Shown here piece by piece: positions 7,490 to 15,469 of a stretch of 17,365 bases of DNA. The notes below the pieces were generated by a model. The model was not told the origin of the DNA. It was given only the letters and a program-made list of their open reading frames with translations, and made no database searches. This stretch comes from DASXTW01 sp046726275. GTDB lineage: Bacteria > Actinomycetota > UBA4738. How positions within the stretch are numbered: position 1 is the first letter of the stretch; every line of letters starts with the position of its first letter. The position numbers were made by a program, and so were the translations under genes. Location of the stretch: assembly GCA_046726275.1 (NCBI GenBank), contig JBKPAF010000030.1:1-17365 (forward strand), in the 5' to 3' direction.

Positions 7490-8767
7490 ATGGATCGCCT
7501 CCTGGTCACCGGAGGACGGCGCCTGAAGGGCGCCGTCCGGATCAACGGCGCCAAGAACTCCGCGTTGAAAGTGATGGCGGCGTCGCTGCTCGCGGAGGGC
7601 ACGACGGTGGTCGAGAACGTCCCTCGCATCGTGGACTGCATCACGATGGGGGAGGTCCTGGAGCGGCTCGGCGCGGGAGTCGCATGGGAGGGGAGCAACC
7701 TCACCATCGACACGGAGGGCGCGACGGGGATCGAGGCTCCGTACGAGCTCGTGCGGAAGATGCGAGCCTCGATCGTCGTCCTCGGGCCGCTCCTGGCTCG
7801 GTACGGTCACGGCCGGGTAGCCATGCCCGGCGGGTGCAACATCGGCTCGAGGAAAATCGACCTCCACATGAAAGGGCTCGAGCGCATGGGCGTCGAGTTC
7901 ACGTCGGAGCACGGCTATCTGGAGGCGAAGGCCCCGAACCTGCACGGAGCGTTCATCTCGCTGGACTTCCCGAGCGTCGGAGCAACGGAGAACATCCTCA
8001 TGGCCGCGGTCGGTGCCCGAGGATCAACGGTGATCGAGAACGCGGCCAGGGAACCTGAGATCCAGGACCTAGCCCAGATGCTCGTCGAGATGGGGGCGAA
8101 GATCGAGGGTGCGGGGACGACGTCGATCGAGGTGGAAGGGGTCGGCGAGTTCCGGCCCGTTCGTCACCGGGTGGTCCCGGACCGGATCGAGGCCGGGACC
8201 TTCGCCATCGCGGCGTGCGCGACGCTGGGAGAGGTAACGCTTGAAGATGCTCCCGCCGGCCATCTGGACCTCGTCTTGGACAAGCTGACCGAAGCCGGCG
8301 GCCGGATCGCCGTCGAGGACGACAGGATCATCGTGGGGATGGAGGAGCGGCCCCTTGCCGTCGACTTCGTTACGCTGCCGTATCCGGGGTTCCCCACGGA
8401 TCTCCAACCGCAGATGATGGCCCTACTCTCGATCGCGAAAGGCACGAGCATCCTGACCGAGAACGTGTTCGAGAGCCGGTTCATGTTCGTGGACGAGTTG
8501 AACCGCATGGGGGCCGACATCCGGACCGAAGGACACCACGCGGTGATCCGCGGCGTCGAGAGGCTGTCCGCGGCCCCGGTGCGGGCCCTCGACATCCGGG
8601 CGGGAGCAGCCATGATCATCGCTGCGCTCGCCGCTGAGGGGGCGAGCGAGATCTTCGACGTCTACCACGTCGACCGCGGCTACCAGGATTTCGACTGGCG
8701 ACTGGTTGGCCTCGGAGCCGAGATCCGACGGGCCCGCGAGCCGTCGCTCTCGCCCGCCGCCTCGTGA
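7490..8767 (+). CDS. murA: UDP-N-acetylglucosamine 1-carboxyvinyltransferase
   Basis: MurA transfers enolpyruvate from PEP to UDP-GlcNAc, the first committed step of peptidoglycan synthesis, in the cytosol. The 425 residues match the family (about 420). Seen: the NGAKNSAL motif with Lys22, the mobile loop PGGCNIGSR with active-site Cys116, the substrate-contact segment LPYPGFPTDLQPQ with Asp304, and the late DIRAGAAMIIAAL segment carrying the conserved Arg. Cys116 is the residue alkylated by fosfomycin. Mycobacteria have Asp there, so this enzyme resembles the common sensitive form. The ATG is preceded by a TANNNT box and no Shine-Dalgarno. The stop overlaps the GTG of the next gene by 4 bases, which implies translational coupling. 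A perfect 10-bp hairpin lies over codons 9-17. Confidence 0.97.
   Translation: MDRLLVTGGRRLKGAVRINGAKNSALKVMAASLLAEGTTVVENVPRIVDCITMGEVLERLGAGVAWEGSNLTIDTEGATGIEAPYELVRKMRASIVVLGPLLARYGHGRVAMPGGCNIGSRKIDLHMKGLERMGVEFTSEHGYLEAKAPNLHGAFISLDFPSVGATENILMAAVGARGSTVIENAAREPEIQDLAQMLVEMGAKIEGAGTTSIEVEGVGEFRPVRHRVVPDRIEAGTFAIAACATLGEVTLEDAPAGHLDLVLDKLTEAGGRIAVEDDRIIVGMEERPLAVDFVTLPYPGFPTDLQPQMMALLSIAKGTSILTENVFESRFMFVDELNRMGADIRTEGHHAVIRGVERLSAAPVRALDIRAGAAMIIAALAAEGASEIFDVYHVDRGYQDFDWRLVGLGAEIRRAREPSLSPAAS
7514..7538 (+). promoter_or_regulatory. Perfect GC-rich hairpin at the 5' end of the murA coding sequence
   Basis: GGACGGCGCC (7514-7523) and GGCGCCGTCC (7529-7538) are exact inverted complements with a 5-base loop TGAAG. 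The 10-bp stem starts 24 bases into the coding sequence. In a leaderless transcript it would sit just downstream of the initiating ribosome. It may slow or gate initiation, or may be an accident of GC-rich codons for GRRLKGAV. Confidence 0.45.
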
Positions 8768-10668
8768 CCCGGGCCCGCGCGGCCCTCCTCGTCGCATCCG
8801 CTCTCGCCCTGCTGACGCTGGCACCGAACGGCCACTCGGCCACGACCACGGAAGGCCAGTCGCGGGCCCTGGTGTTCGTGGTCGACGGGGTGTCGTTCGA
8901 GGAGCTCCTGTCGGTTCCCGAGATCGCGGCCCTGGCCCGGGCCGGAGGATCCGCCCTGCTCGCGACGAACGAACGCTATCGGGACAACCCGGCGAAGGTC
9001 TTTGAGGCGCTCGCGTCCGGAACGACGCCCGATCCGGGCCATCGCTCGCTGCTGGCAAAGGCCCTATGTGAGGACGGGGTCAACGTGTCGGGCGACGTGC
9101 CCGCGGTCCCCGGCGGCTCGTGCTCGGCGTTCGTCGGTCGGGATCTCGTGGTCGAGTCGATGCTCACGGCCGAGCAGTCCGAAGCCGCAACCTCTGCCGG
9201 TACTCGGCGGCAGGTGCTGGCCGACGTGGGCCGCCGGATCAGCGAAAGGATCAGCGTCTTTCGGGCGGGCCCCACCCTGATCATGATCGTGGCGCCCACC
9301 GGCTCGGGCGACATGTCTCGACGGGGCGACGAAGTGACTCCCATCATCGTGGCCAGAGCCGAGCCCGATCGCCTTCCTCGCCCGTCCGGGGCGATCCACG
9401 CCCTGAGGTCGGACACCACACGGCAAGCGGGACTGGTGGCCAACGTCGACGTGGCCCCCACCATCCTGGAGTTCTTCGGCGTCCCGATCCCCGCTGAGAT
9501 GGAAGGCCGGCCCATCGAGCTCACGGGCGACCCCGCACCCTTCGCGCTCCATCACCGGCACCTGGAGCAGCGGAGGATCCGGCTGCCGATCCAGTTGGCG
9601 GAAGTTGCCTTCGTCTCTGCCTCCGGCGTGGTGGCGATCATCGTGCTCGTCGTGGCGTCACGCCGGGGGTCTATTTCTTCCCGAGGTGCCCGAGCGATGA
9701 GGGTTCTTGTGCTCTGTGTCGCCGCGCTTCCCATCCCGCTCATGCTGGGAGGTCTCCTCCCGCGACTGACGTACTGGGTGGTGATCCCGTTCCTCATCGT
9801 GTCCGTGATGGCGTTGGCGGTGCTGGCCTCCCGGTGGCCGGGTCCCGTCGGTCCATTGACTTTCCTTGGCCTGGTCGGGCTCGCGGTGCTCGTCTTGGAT
9901 GCCGCGTTCGGCTGGCAAGGGGCTCGGATCCCGCTCCTCGGAGGGACCATGTTCGACGGGGCCCGCTTCTACGGGCTCCCCAACGCCTTCCTCGGCCTGC
10001 TCCTGGGAAGCGGACTGTTCGTCGCCTCAGCCCTCCCGGCCTTCCCCGGCTTCCTGCTGCTGGTCGGAGCTGGGCTGTTCGCCGGGTTCCCTTCCCTCGG
10101 GGCGGACGTCGGCGGCACCATCACCGTGTTCTTCGCGGCCGGGCTGTGGTGGGTCCTCCGGACCCGCCCCAGGGTCCGGCTCAGGGAGATGGCCCTCGTC
10201 GCCGGCGTGACCGCCTTGGGGCTGGGCATCGTCCTTCTGGCCAATAGGTACCTTCCGGGCGTAGCCACACACGCGACCAGGTTCGTCGAGGGCAAGGGCG
10301 AAGGACTGAGTGGCGCTCTGCGCGAGATCGGAGATCGGTCGGCGGTCGGATTCGATCAGCTGTGGAACGCTCCCGCAGCGTGGATCCCACTGCTCGGGCT
10401 TCCGGTCGTGCTGGCCATGGTGGTGAGGCGACCAGGGGCGATCAGCCGGGGGCTCGACGCGGCAGGGAACGCGTGGCAGCAGATGCTGGTTATGCTCACG
10501 CTTGCGAGCGTCGTCGCCTTCTTCGTCAACGACACCGGGGTCGCCGCGGCGGCCCCGGTGTTCCTGTACGCCATGACTGGTATGGCCTATCCCGCCTTCG
10601 TGGCCACCAGCCGGGACCCTGCCGTTCCCCGCCCGGCACCGGTGAAGAGCTCGGCTGGAAGACGATGA
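8764..10668 (+). CDS. Membrane protein with N-terminal alkaline-phosphatase-like domain, function unknown
   Basis: The 634-residue protein begins with a signal-peptide-like segment (basic MTRAR then a hydrophobic stretch to about residue 20). An extracytoplasmic domain follows (about 35-260), then roughly ten hydrophobic segments from residue 276 to about 615. The soluble domain reads as an alkaline phosphatase/sulfatase fold: a metal-type Asp in FVVDGVSFEEL (Asp41), a possible nucleophile Thr68 in LLATN, and the fold's late signature ANVDVAPTILEFFGVPIPAEMEGR (Asp229). The usual Asp-His metal pair before that signature is not visible; APTGSGDMSRRGDEVTP stands there, so activity is uncertain. 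GTG at 8764 overlaps the murA stop and the 3' end overlaps acuC by 4 bases. This context suggests an envelope role, which is inference. I do not recognise a named gene. Confidence 0.85.
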   Translation: MTRARAALLVASALALLTLAPNGHSATTTEGQSRALVFVVDGVSFEELLSVPEIAALARAGGSALLATNERYRDNPAKVFEALASGTTPDPGHRSLLAKALCEDGVNVSGDVPAVPGGSCSAFVGRDLVVESMLTAEQSEAATSAGTRRQVLADVGRRISERISVFRAGPTLIMIVAPTGSGDMSRRGDEVTPIIVARAEPDRLPRPSGAIHALRSDTTRQAGLVANVDVAPTILEFFGVPIPAEMEGRPIELTGDPAPFALHHRHLEQRRIRLPIQLAEVAFVSASGVVAIIVLVVASRRGSISSRGARAMRVLVLCVAALPIPLMLGGLLPRLTYWVVIPFLIVSVMALAVLASRWPGPVGPLTFLGLVGLAVLVLDAAFGWQGARIPLLGGTMFDGARFYGLPNAFLGLLLGSGLFVASALPAFPGFLLLVGAGLFAGFPSLGADVGGTITVFFAAGLWWVLRTRPRVRLREMALVAGVTALGLGIVLLANRYLPGVATHATRFVEGKGEGLSGALREIGDRSAVGFDQLWNAPAAWIPLLGLPVVLAMVVRRPGAISRGLDAAGNAWQQMLVMLTLASVVAFFVNDTGVAAAAPVFLYAMTGMAYPAFVATSRDPAVPRPAPVKSSAGRR

Positions 10669-11810
10669 GTGATCGGGTCGAGCTGATCTGGTACGGGGAC
10701 GACGCGCCCTGGTACGACCACGGCCCCCAGCACCCGCTGCGCCCGGCGCGGGTGATCCTCACTCGCGAGCTCATCAAGGCGTACGGCATCGTGGGGGGCG
10801 ATCGAGTCGTGGAGACGGCTGCCCGCGACGCCACGCTCGACGAGCTCATGCTGGTGCACTCGGATCGGTACATCGACGCGGTCAAGCGGGCCGGGCACGG
10901 AGAACGGGGGCACTGGTCCGCCTTCGGATTCGGCCCCGGGGACAATCCGATCTTTCCGCAGATGCACGAAGCTTCGGCTCGCGTGGCAGGAGCCTCGCTG
11001 GCCGCGGCCGAAGCCGTCCTATCAGAACGGGCTCAGCACGCGTTCAACCCGGCGGGCGGGCTTCACCACGCGATGCCCGAACGAGCCAGCGGCTTCTGCG
11101 TCTACGACGACCCGGCCATCGCCATCGCCTGGCTCCTCCAGCAGGGAATGGAACGGATCGCCTACGTCGACGTCGACGTCCACCACGGTGACGGCCCCCA
11201 GGCCATCTTCTACCGGGACCCCCGCGTCCTCACCATCTCCCTCCACCAATACGGGTGGATCTTCCCGGGGACGGGAGATGTGGACGAGTCGGGGGCAGGA
11301 GAGGCCATGGGGACGAAGGTGAACGTGCCCTTCCCGGCCTCGACCACTGACCAGGAATGGGTGACCGCTTTCCGCGAGATCGTGCCACCGCTGGTGACAG
11401 AGTGGAAGCCGGACGTGCTGGTCACCCAGCTGGGATGCGACACCCACGTAACCGACCCCCTGGCGGAGCTTGGCCTCTCGATGAACGCCTACCGAGAGAC
11501 CGCGACGGCGCTCCACGAACTGGCCCACGAGACTGCCGGGGGAAGATGGCTCGCCACGGGAGGAGGGGGCTACCAGTGGGCTCGCGTGGTTCCCCGGGCC
11601 TGGACGATCTACTTCGCTGAGATGGCCGGTCGGGAGGTCCCGGACGAGATCCCGGAGAGCTGGATCGAGACGGCCGAGCGCGAAGCCGGCTACGAGGTCC
11701 CCGCCACGCTGTCGGAGCCGGCAACGGGCCCCGGTAACCGGTCGGCCGTGGAGCTCGTGATCGATCGGGTGAAAACGAGGATCTTCCCCGCCCACGGGCT
11801 CCCCACCTAA
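10665..11810 (+). CDS. acuC: AcuC-type acetoin utilization protein / histone-deacetylase-family deacylase
   Basis: This is a zinc hydrolase of the class I/II deacetylase fold, expected to remove acetyl groups from lysines. The Bacillus AcuC relative acts on acetyl-CoA synthetase. All catalytic residues are visible: the His dyad in GLHHAMPERASGFCVYDD (H134, H135), zinc ligands D171 and H173 in DVDVHHGDG, third ligand D259 in QLGCDTH, and the catalytic Tyr303 in GGGGYQW. The length is 381 residues, as for AcuC (about 385). The start is ATG at 10665, overlapping the stop of the upstream gene as ATGA, which is typical of coupled translation. The frame stays open upstream to 10362 but that part lies antisense to nothing known and wholly inside the previous gene. 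AcuC is a family-level name; the actual substrate could be another acyl protein or a small amine. Confidence 0.92.
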   Translation: MSDRVELIWYGDDAPWYDHGPQHPLRPARVILTRELIKAYGIVGGDRVVETAARDATLDELMLVHSDRYIDAVKRAGHGERGHWSAFGFGPGDNPIFPQMHEASARVAGASLAAAEAVLSERAQHAFNPAGGLHHAMPERASGFCVYDDPAIAIAWLLQQGMERIAYVDVDVHHGDGPQAIFYRDPRVLTISLHQYGWIFPGTGDVDESGAGEAMGTKVNVPFPASTTDQEWVTAFREIVPPLVTEWKPDVLVTQLGCDTHVTDPLAELGLSMNAYRETATALHELAHETAGGRWLATGGGGYQWARVVPRAWTIYFAEMAGREVPDEIPESWIETAEREAGYEVPATLSEPATGPGNRSAVELVIDRVKTRIFPAHGLPT

Positions 11811-11844
11811 AGCCGAGATCCCCGTTCCACAAGCGGTCACCCTC

Positions 11845-11872
11845 TTGTCTCGCTCAGGTCGCTCCGTACACT
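11845..11872 (+). promoter_or_regulatory. Probable promoter of the cyclase gene, near-leaderless
   Basis: TTGTCT (11845-11850) and TACACT (11867-11872) are separated by 16 bases and resemble housekeeping -35 and TANNNT -10 boxes. The GTG start at 11882 lies 9 bases after the -10 box and has no Shine-Dalgarno, so the transcript would carry no leader or only a few bases. It lies in the 71-base gap after acuC and would separate the cyclase from the murA-acuC unit. Confidence 0.5.
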
Positions 11873-11881
11873 TCAGTCATC

Positions 11882-14800
11882 GTGAGCACCTGCGCCGTCT
11901 GCGGGGCGGTCAACGCCGAAGGAGCCCGGTTCTGCGGCAACTGCGGAAGCGCGCTGGCTCCTCGATGCAGTCGGTGTGGCTCCGAGCTGCCGGGGGCGGT
12001 GCGATTCTGCCCGACGTGCGGCGCGCCCGTGTCGGATGCCACGTCGCTCCCGCAGGAGCGGAAGTTGGTCACGGTCTTGTTCGCCGACGTCTCCGGGTCG
12101 ACGGGACTGGGGGAACGCCTCGACCCCGAGGGCCTCAAGGAAATCATGGATGCCTACTTCGAGGCGATGCGGCGTGAGATCGAGGCCTCCGGTGGAACCG
12201 TCGAGAAGTTCATCGGTGACGCCGTCATGGCGGTGTTCGGGGTCCCGGTCGCGCACGAGGACGACGCTACCCGGGCACTGCGGGCCGCTCTCGATATGCG
12301 CCGGGCCCTGAGCGGGCTGAACCGGTCGCTGGAGCAGGTCCACGCGCTGACCCTCGCCATGCGCATCGGGATCAGCATGGGGGACGTGGTGGCGGTGACG
12401 GCGCCGAGGCCCGGCGAAGGGATGGTCACCGGCGACGCGGTGAACGTGGCCGCCCGGCTCGAGCAGTCCGCCGAACCGGGACAGATCCGCGTATCGGAGA
12501 GGGTGGCCCGGGCCGCCCACGACTTCCAGCTCGTCGAGATCGGCGCGCTCAAGCTGAAGGGCAAGGAGGAAACCGTCCACGCGTTCGAGCTTCTCGGTGA
12601 CCTGCCGCCGGGGGCTCGGGCCACACCGGCGTTCAGCGCACCCATGATCGGCCGGGATCGTGAGATGACGTTGCTCCAGTCCGTCTACGAACGCGTCGCC
12701 TCGGAGAGGCACCCACACCTGGTGACGATCTACGGCGATCCTGGGGTGGGGAAGAGCCGTCTGGTCAGGGAGTTCTCGGAGTGGACGGAGCGTCTGGATT
12801 CCCACCCGAGGATCGTCCGCGGCCGGTGCCTGCCCTACGGCGAAGGTGTCACGTACTGGCCTCTCGCTGAGATCCTCAAGGGACACGCCCAGGTCCTGGA
12901 CAGCGATCCTCCCGGGCTCGCCCTTCAGAAGATCCAGTTGCTGGGGAAGGAGTTCCTGTCCCCCGACATCTCGGCGGATCCGGCCAGAACCACGGCGGCT
13001 CTCTGTCTGACGGTGGGGCTGCAGGATCCAGAGATGACTCAAGCCGAAGCGGAGCCTCGCCAGGCCAACGTGGAGATCTCCTCGGCGTGGCGATCCTATT
13101 TCTCGGCCCTGGCGGCGGACCGGCCGACCGTTGCGGTGATCGAAGACGTCCACTGGGCGGACACGGCGCTCTTCGAGCTCTTGGAGGAGCTGGCCGACCG
13201 GGTTCAGGGGCCGATTCTGTTCCTCTGCCCGGCTCGTCCAGAGCTCACGGGGCGCCGGCCCGAGTGGGGCGGCGGGCGATGGAACTTCTCGAGCATCCTG
13301 CTCGAACCCCTGGCGCTCGAGGATGCCGAACGACTGATCGGGTTCCTTCTCGAGGACCAGGAGACGCTCCCGCCCAGGATCAGGACGAGGATCCTGGAGC
13401 GGGCGGGAGGCAACGCCTTCTTCCTGGAAGAGATCACGCGACACATCCTGGACGAGCTGGCTTCGTCGGAGACAGCTGACCACGGCCGATCCTGGGCAAC
13501 GGGAGAGGTGGAGATTCCCGATACGGTCCAGGGCGTCCTGGCCGCACGCATGGACCTGTTGGGACAGCTCGAGAAACGGACGCTTCAGTCAGCGGCGGTG
13601 GTCGGCAGGGTGTTCTGGACCGGACCGCTCACCCGCTTGCTTGGTAGCGACCGGGCACGATTGGAGCAGGCGCTCGGGAGTCTCGAGGATCGGGGGTTGG
13701 TGCTCACCCGTCTGACCTCGTCCTTGGCCGACGAACGCGAGTACATCTTCAAGCACATCCTGACCAGGGACGTCGCCTACGAGAGTCTTCCGAGGCGAGA
13801 GAGGGCCATCGCGCACGCGGAGGTCGCCGGATGGATGGAAGAGACCGCCGGCGAGCGGCAGGGCGAGTTCATCGAGCTGCTCGCCCACCACTACGCTGAG
13901 GCGTACCGATCCTCCAGGGATCAGACCCGGCCCGACGGCGATGGCGCGGAGGCGATGCGGGCCAAAGCCTTTGGGTACGCCCTTGAAGCATCGCGTCTCG
14001 CTCGTGGACGGCTGTCTCTGGATACCGCCCAACGGATGGCCGAGGCGGCGCTGTCTGTGGCGGCTCGACCGCTCGAGAGATCCGAGGCTCTCCATGCGCT
14101 GGGGGAGACCTACTTCCTGAGCACGCAGGGAGATCTGGCCTGGGCTTCGCTCAAGGAGGCAGTGGACGCCAGGCTCGCCTCGGGCGCGCCGGACCAGCCG
14201 GATGCGGCCGTCGCCGGGCTGTGCGCCCGTGCCCTCGAGGTGGTCACGCGAGGCCGGGGGGCGATGCGGGCCAGACTCATCGAGGAGGAGGCATCGCCCT
14301 ATCTGGAGATCGGGCTGCGACATCTTCCCGATGGAGAGAGTGAAGAGCGGGTTCGCCTCTTGACCGTGCAGGCCTTCTGGCCGTACTCGTTCCGCGAATC
14401 AACGAGCACCGAGGCGGACATGCAGAGCGCCAGGGAGTCCGGAGAACGCGCGGCGGACATGGCCCTTCGCCTGGGGCGGGCCGACCTGGCCTCGGCGGCT
14501 CTGGATGGCGTGGTCTCGTACTACCAGTCCCACGGGCTGTACGGTCGGATGGAGGAGGTCGTCCAACGCCGGCTGCAGCTCGTCGACGATCTGGGTGATC
14601 CGCTCGAGGTCGGCGACGTCTACGCGGTGGCTGCCTGGGCCGCGTTCCAGGTCGGCCGGTACCGACAGGCGGTGCGGTTCGCGGACGACGGGGTGGCCCG
14701 GACCATCCCCGGCGCCCAGCTGATGGGGATGTACTGCCTCGACTTCCGGGCCGTGGCCAGATGCCGTCTCGGCGAGTGGGATGCGTTCTGGCACGACGTA

Positions 14801-15469
14801 ACCGAGCTGGCGGAGCTTCTGGGCGAGCGGCGCGACCGGCCACCGGGGTTCGCCTCGGATCACGTGGCTGCGGCAGCGTTCGTGCACGAAGTCCAGGGAG
14901 ACCAGGCCTCGGCGGAGCGCATGCTCGGGATCCTCTCCTGGTTGGAGAGCGCCGAGGTGCGCCCTTCGCCGGGCTGGTGGGTGTGGAAGGCGCTGCTCCT
15001 CAGCCGGCGAGGTGACCACGAGGCGGCCCGTGATCTCCTGTCCCGGCCTGAGGAAGGGTTCGGATGGGGCCGCGGGTACCGCCTGGAGGCTCTGTGCGAC
15101 GTCCTCGCCGATCAGCGAGCGTGGGACGCGGCGCCCGGAGTTCTGGATGAGGCCCGGCGCCATTCCGCCGAAGCCGGTCTGCTGGCCCTCCCGTTCTTCG
15201 CCGACCGACTCGAAGGCGTCATGTCACTCAGCCGGGGGGAGATCGAGCCGGCATTGGCCTTGCTCGGCAGGGCGCGAGAAGGCTTCTCCGAGCTCGGGGC
15301 ACGTTGGGAATCGGCTCGCACAGGCCTGCTCCTCGCCGGCGCCTTGGTGCAGGCGAACCGACGCGATGACGCACGAACTCACCTCGAGCGGTCCATGCCG
15401 GTGCTTGAGGAACTCCGGTCCTTGAAGGAGGTCGCTCTGGGCCGGGACCTAGCCGCCGTCCGGCTTTAG
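11882..15469 (+). CDS. Class III nucleotide cyclase with double zinc ribbon, P-loop ATPase and TPR-like repeats
   Basis: This 1195-residue signalling protein is predicted to be a soluble adenylate cyclase-like enzyme. Two zinc ribbons open it (C4, C7, C18, C21 and C29, C32, C43, C46). The class III cyclase domain follows (about 60-240) with metal Asp69 in FADVSGST, Asp113 in KFIGDAVMAVFG, purine-pocket Lys109, and transition-state Asn188 and Arg192 in GDAVNVAARL. The second purine-selecting position, usually Asp or Thr, appears to be Met181, so ATP preference is likely but unproven. An AAA/STAND ATPase follows, with Walker A GDPGVGKS (285-292) and Walker B VIEDVHWAD (419-427). From about residue 690 to the end are helical TPR-like repeats. 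No DNA-binding C-terminus is present. The start is GTG at 11882, directly before the first ribbon, with no Shine-Dalgarno. The 3' end overlaps the opposing gene by 21 bases. Confidence 0.93.
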   Translation: MSTCAVCGAVNAEGARFCGNCGSALAPRCSRCGSELPGAVRFCPTCGAPVSDATSLPQERKLVTVLFADVSGSTGLGERLDPEGLKEIMDAYFEAMRREIEASGGTVEKFIGDAVMAVFGVPVAHEDDATRALRAALDMRRALSGLNRSLEQVHALTLAMRIGISMGDVVAVTAPRPGEGMVTGDAVNVAARLEQSAEPGQIRVSERVARAAHDFQLVEIGALKLKGKEETVHAFELLGDLPPGARATPAFSAPMIGRDREMTLLQSVYERVASERHPHLVTIYGDPGVGKSRLVREFSEWTERLDSHPRIVRGRCLPYGEGVTYWPLAEILKGHAQVLDSDPPGLALQKIQLLGKEFLSPDISADPARTTAALCLTVGLQDPEMTQAEAEPRQANVEISSAWRSYFSALAADRPTVAVIEDVHWADTALFELLEELADRVQGPILFLCPARPELTGRRPEWGGGRWNFSSILLEPLALEDAERLIGFLLEDQETLPPRIRTRILERAGGNAFFLEEITRHILDELASSETADHGRSWATGEVEIPDTVQGVLAARMDLLGQLEKRTLQSAAVVGRVFWTGPLTRLLGSDRARLEQALGSLEDRGLVLTRLTSSLADEREYIFKHILTRDVAYESLPRRERAIAHAEVAGWMEETAGERQGEFIELLAHHYAEAYRSSRDQTRPDGDGAEAMRAKAFGYALEASRLARGRLSLDTAQRMAEAALSVAARPLERSEALHALGETYFLSTQGDLAWASLKEAVDARLASGAPDQPDAAVAGLCARALEVVTRGRGAMRARLIEEEASPYLEIGLRHLPDGESEERVRLLTVQAFWPYSFRESTSTEADMQSARESGERAADMALRLGRADLASAALDGVVSYYQSHGLYGRMEEVVQRRLQLVDDLGDPLEVGDVYAVAAWAAFQVGRYRQAVRFADDGVARTIPGAQLMGMYCLDFRAVARCRLGEWDAFWHDVTELAELLGERRDRPPGFASDHVAAAAFVHEVQGDQASAERMLGILSWLESAEVRPSPGWWVWKALLLSRRGDHEAARDLLSRPEEGFGWGRGYRLEALCDVLADQRAWDAAPGVLDEARRHSAEAGLLALPFFADRLEGVMSLSRGEIEPALALLGRAREGFSELGARWESARTGLLLAGALVQANRRDDARTHLERSMPVLEELRSLKEVALGRDLAAVRL

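Noticed and set aside
10362..10664. In-frame open extension upstream of acuC giving a 482-residue protein
   Set aside because: The added 101 residues are Arg/Gly-rich and wholly overlap the membrane-protein gene in another frame. The deacetylase family begins at the ATG at 10665, which forms a classic ATGA overlap.
11163..11180. Short GTCGAC-type repeat in acuC
   Set aside because: It is explained by the codons for the conserved VDVDVH metal-binding segment.
11873..13483. Minus-strand open frame of 536 codons opposite the cyclase
   Set aside because: The plus strand encodes intact zinc ribbons, cyclase and ATPase motifs here. The antisense product has skewed composition and no motif.
14000..15469. 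Possible LuxR-type DNA-binding domain at the end of the cyclase/ATPase protein, as in related STAND regulators
   Set aside because: The C-terminal residues continue as TPR-like helices and end in EVALGRDLAAVRL without a helix-turn-helix pattern.
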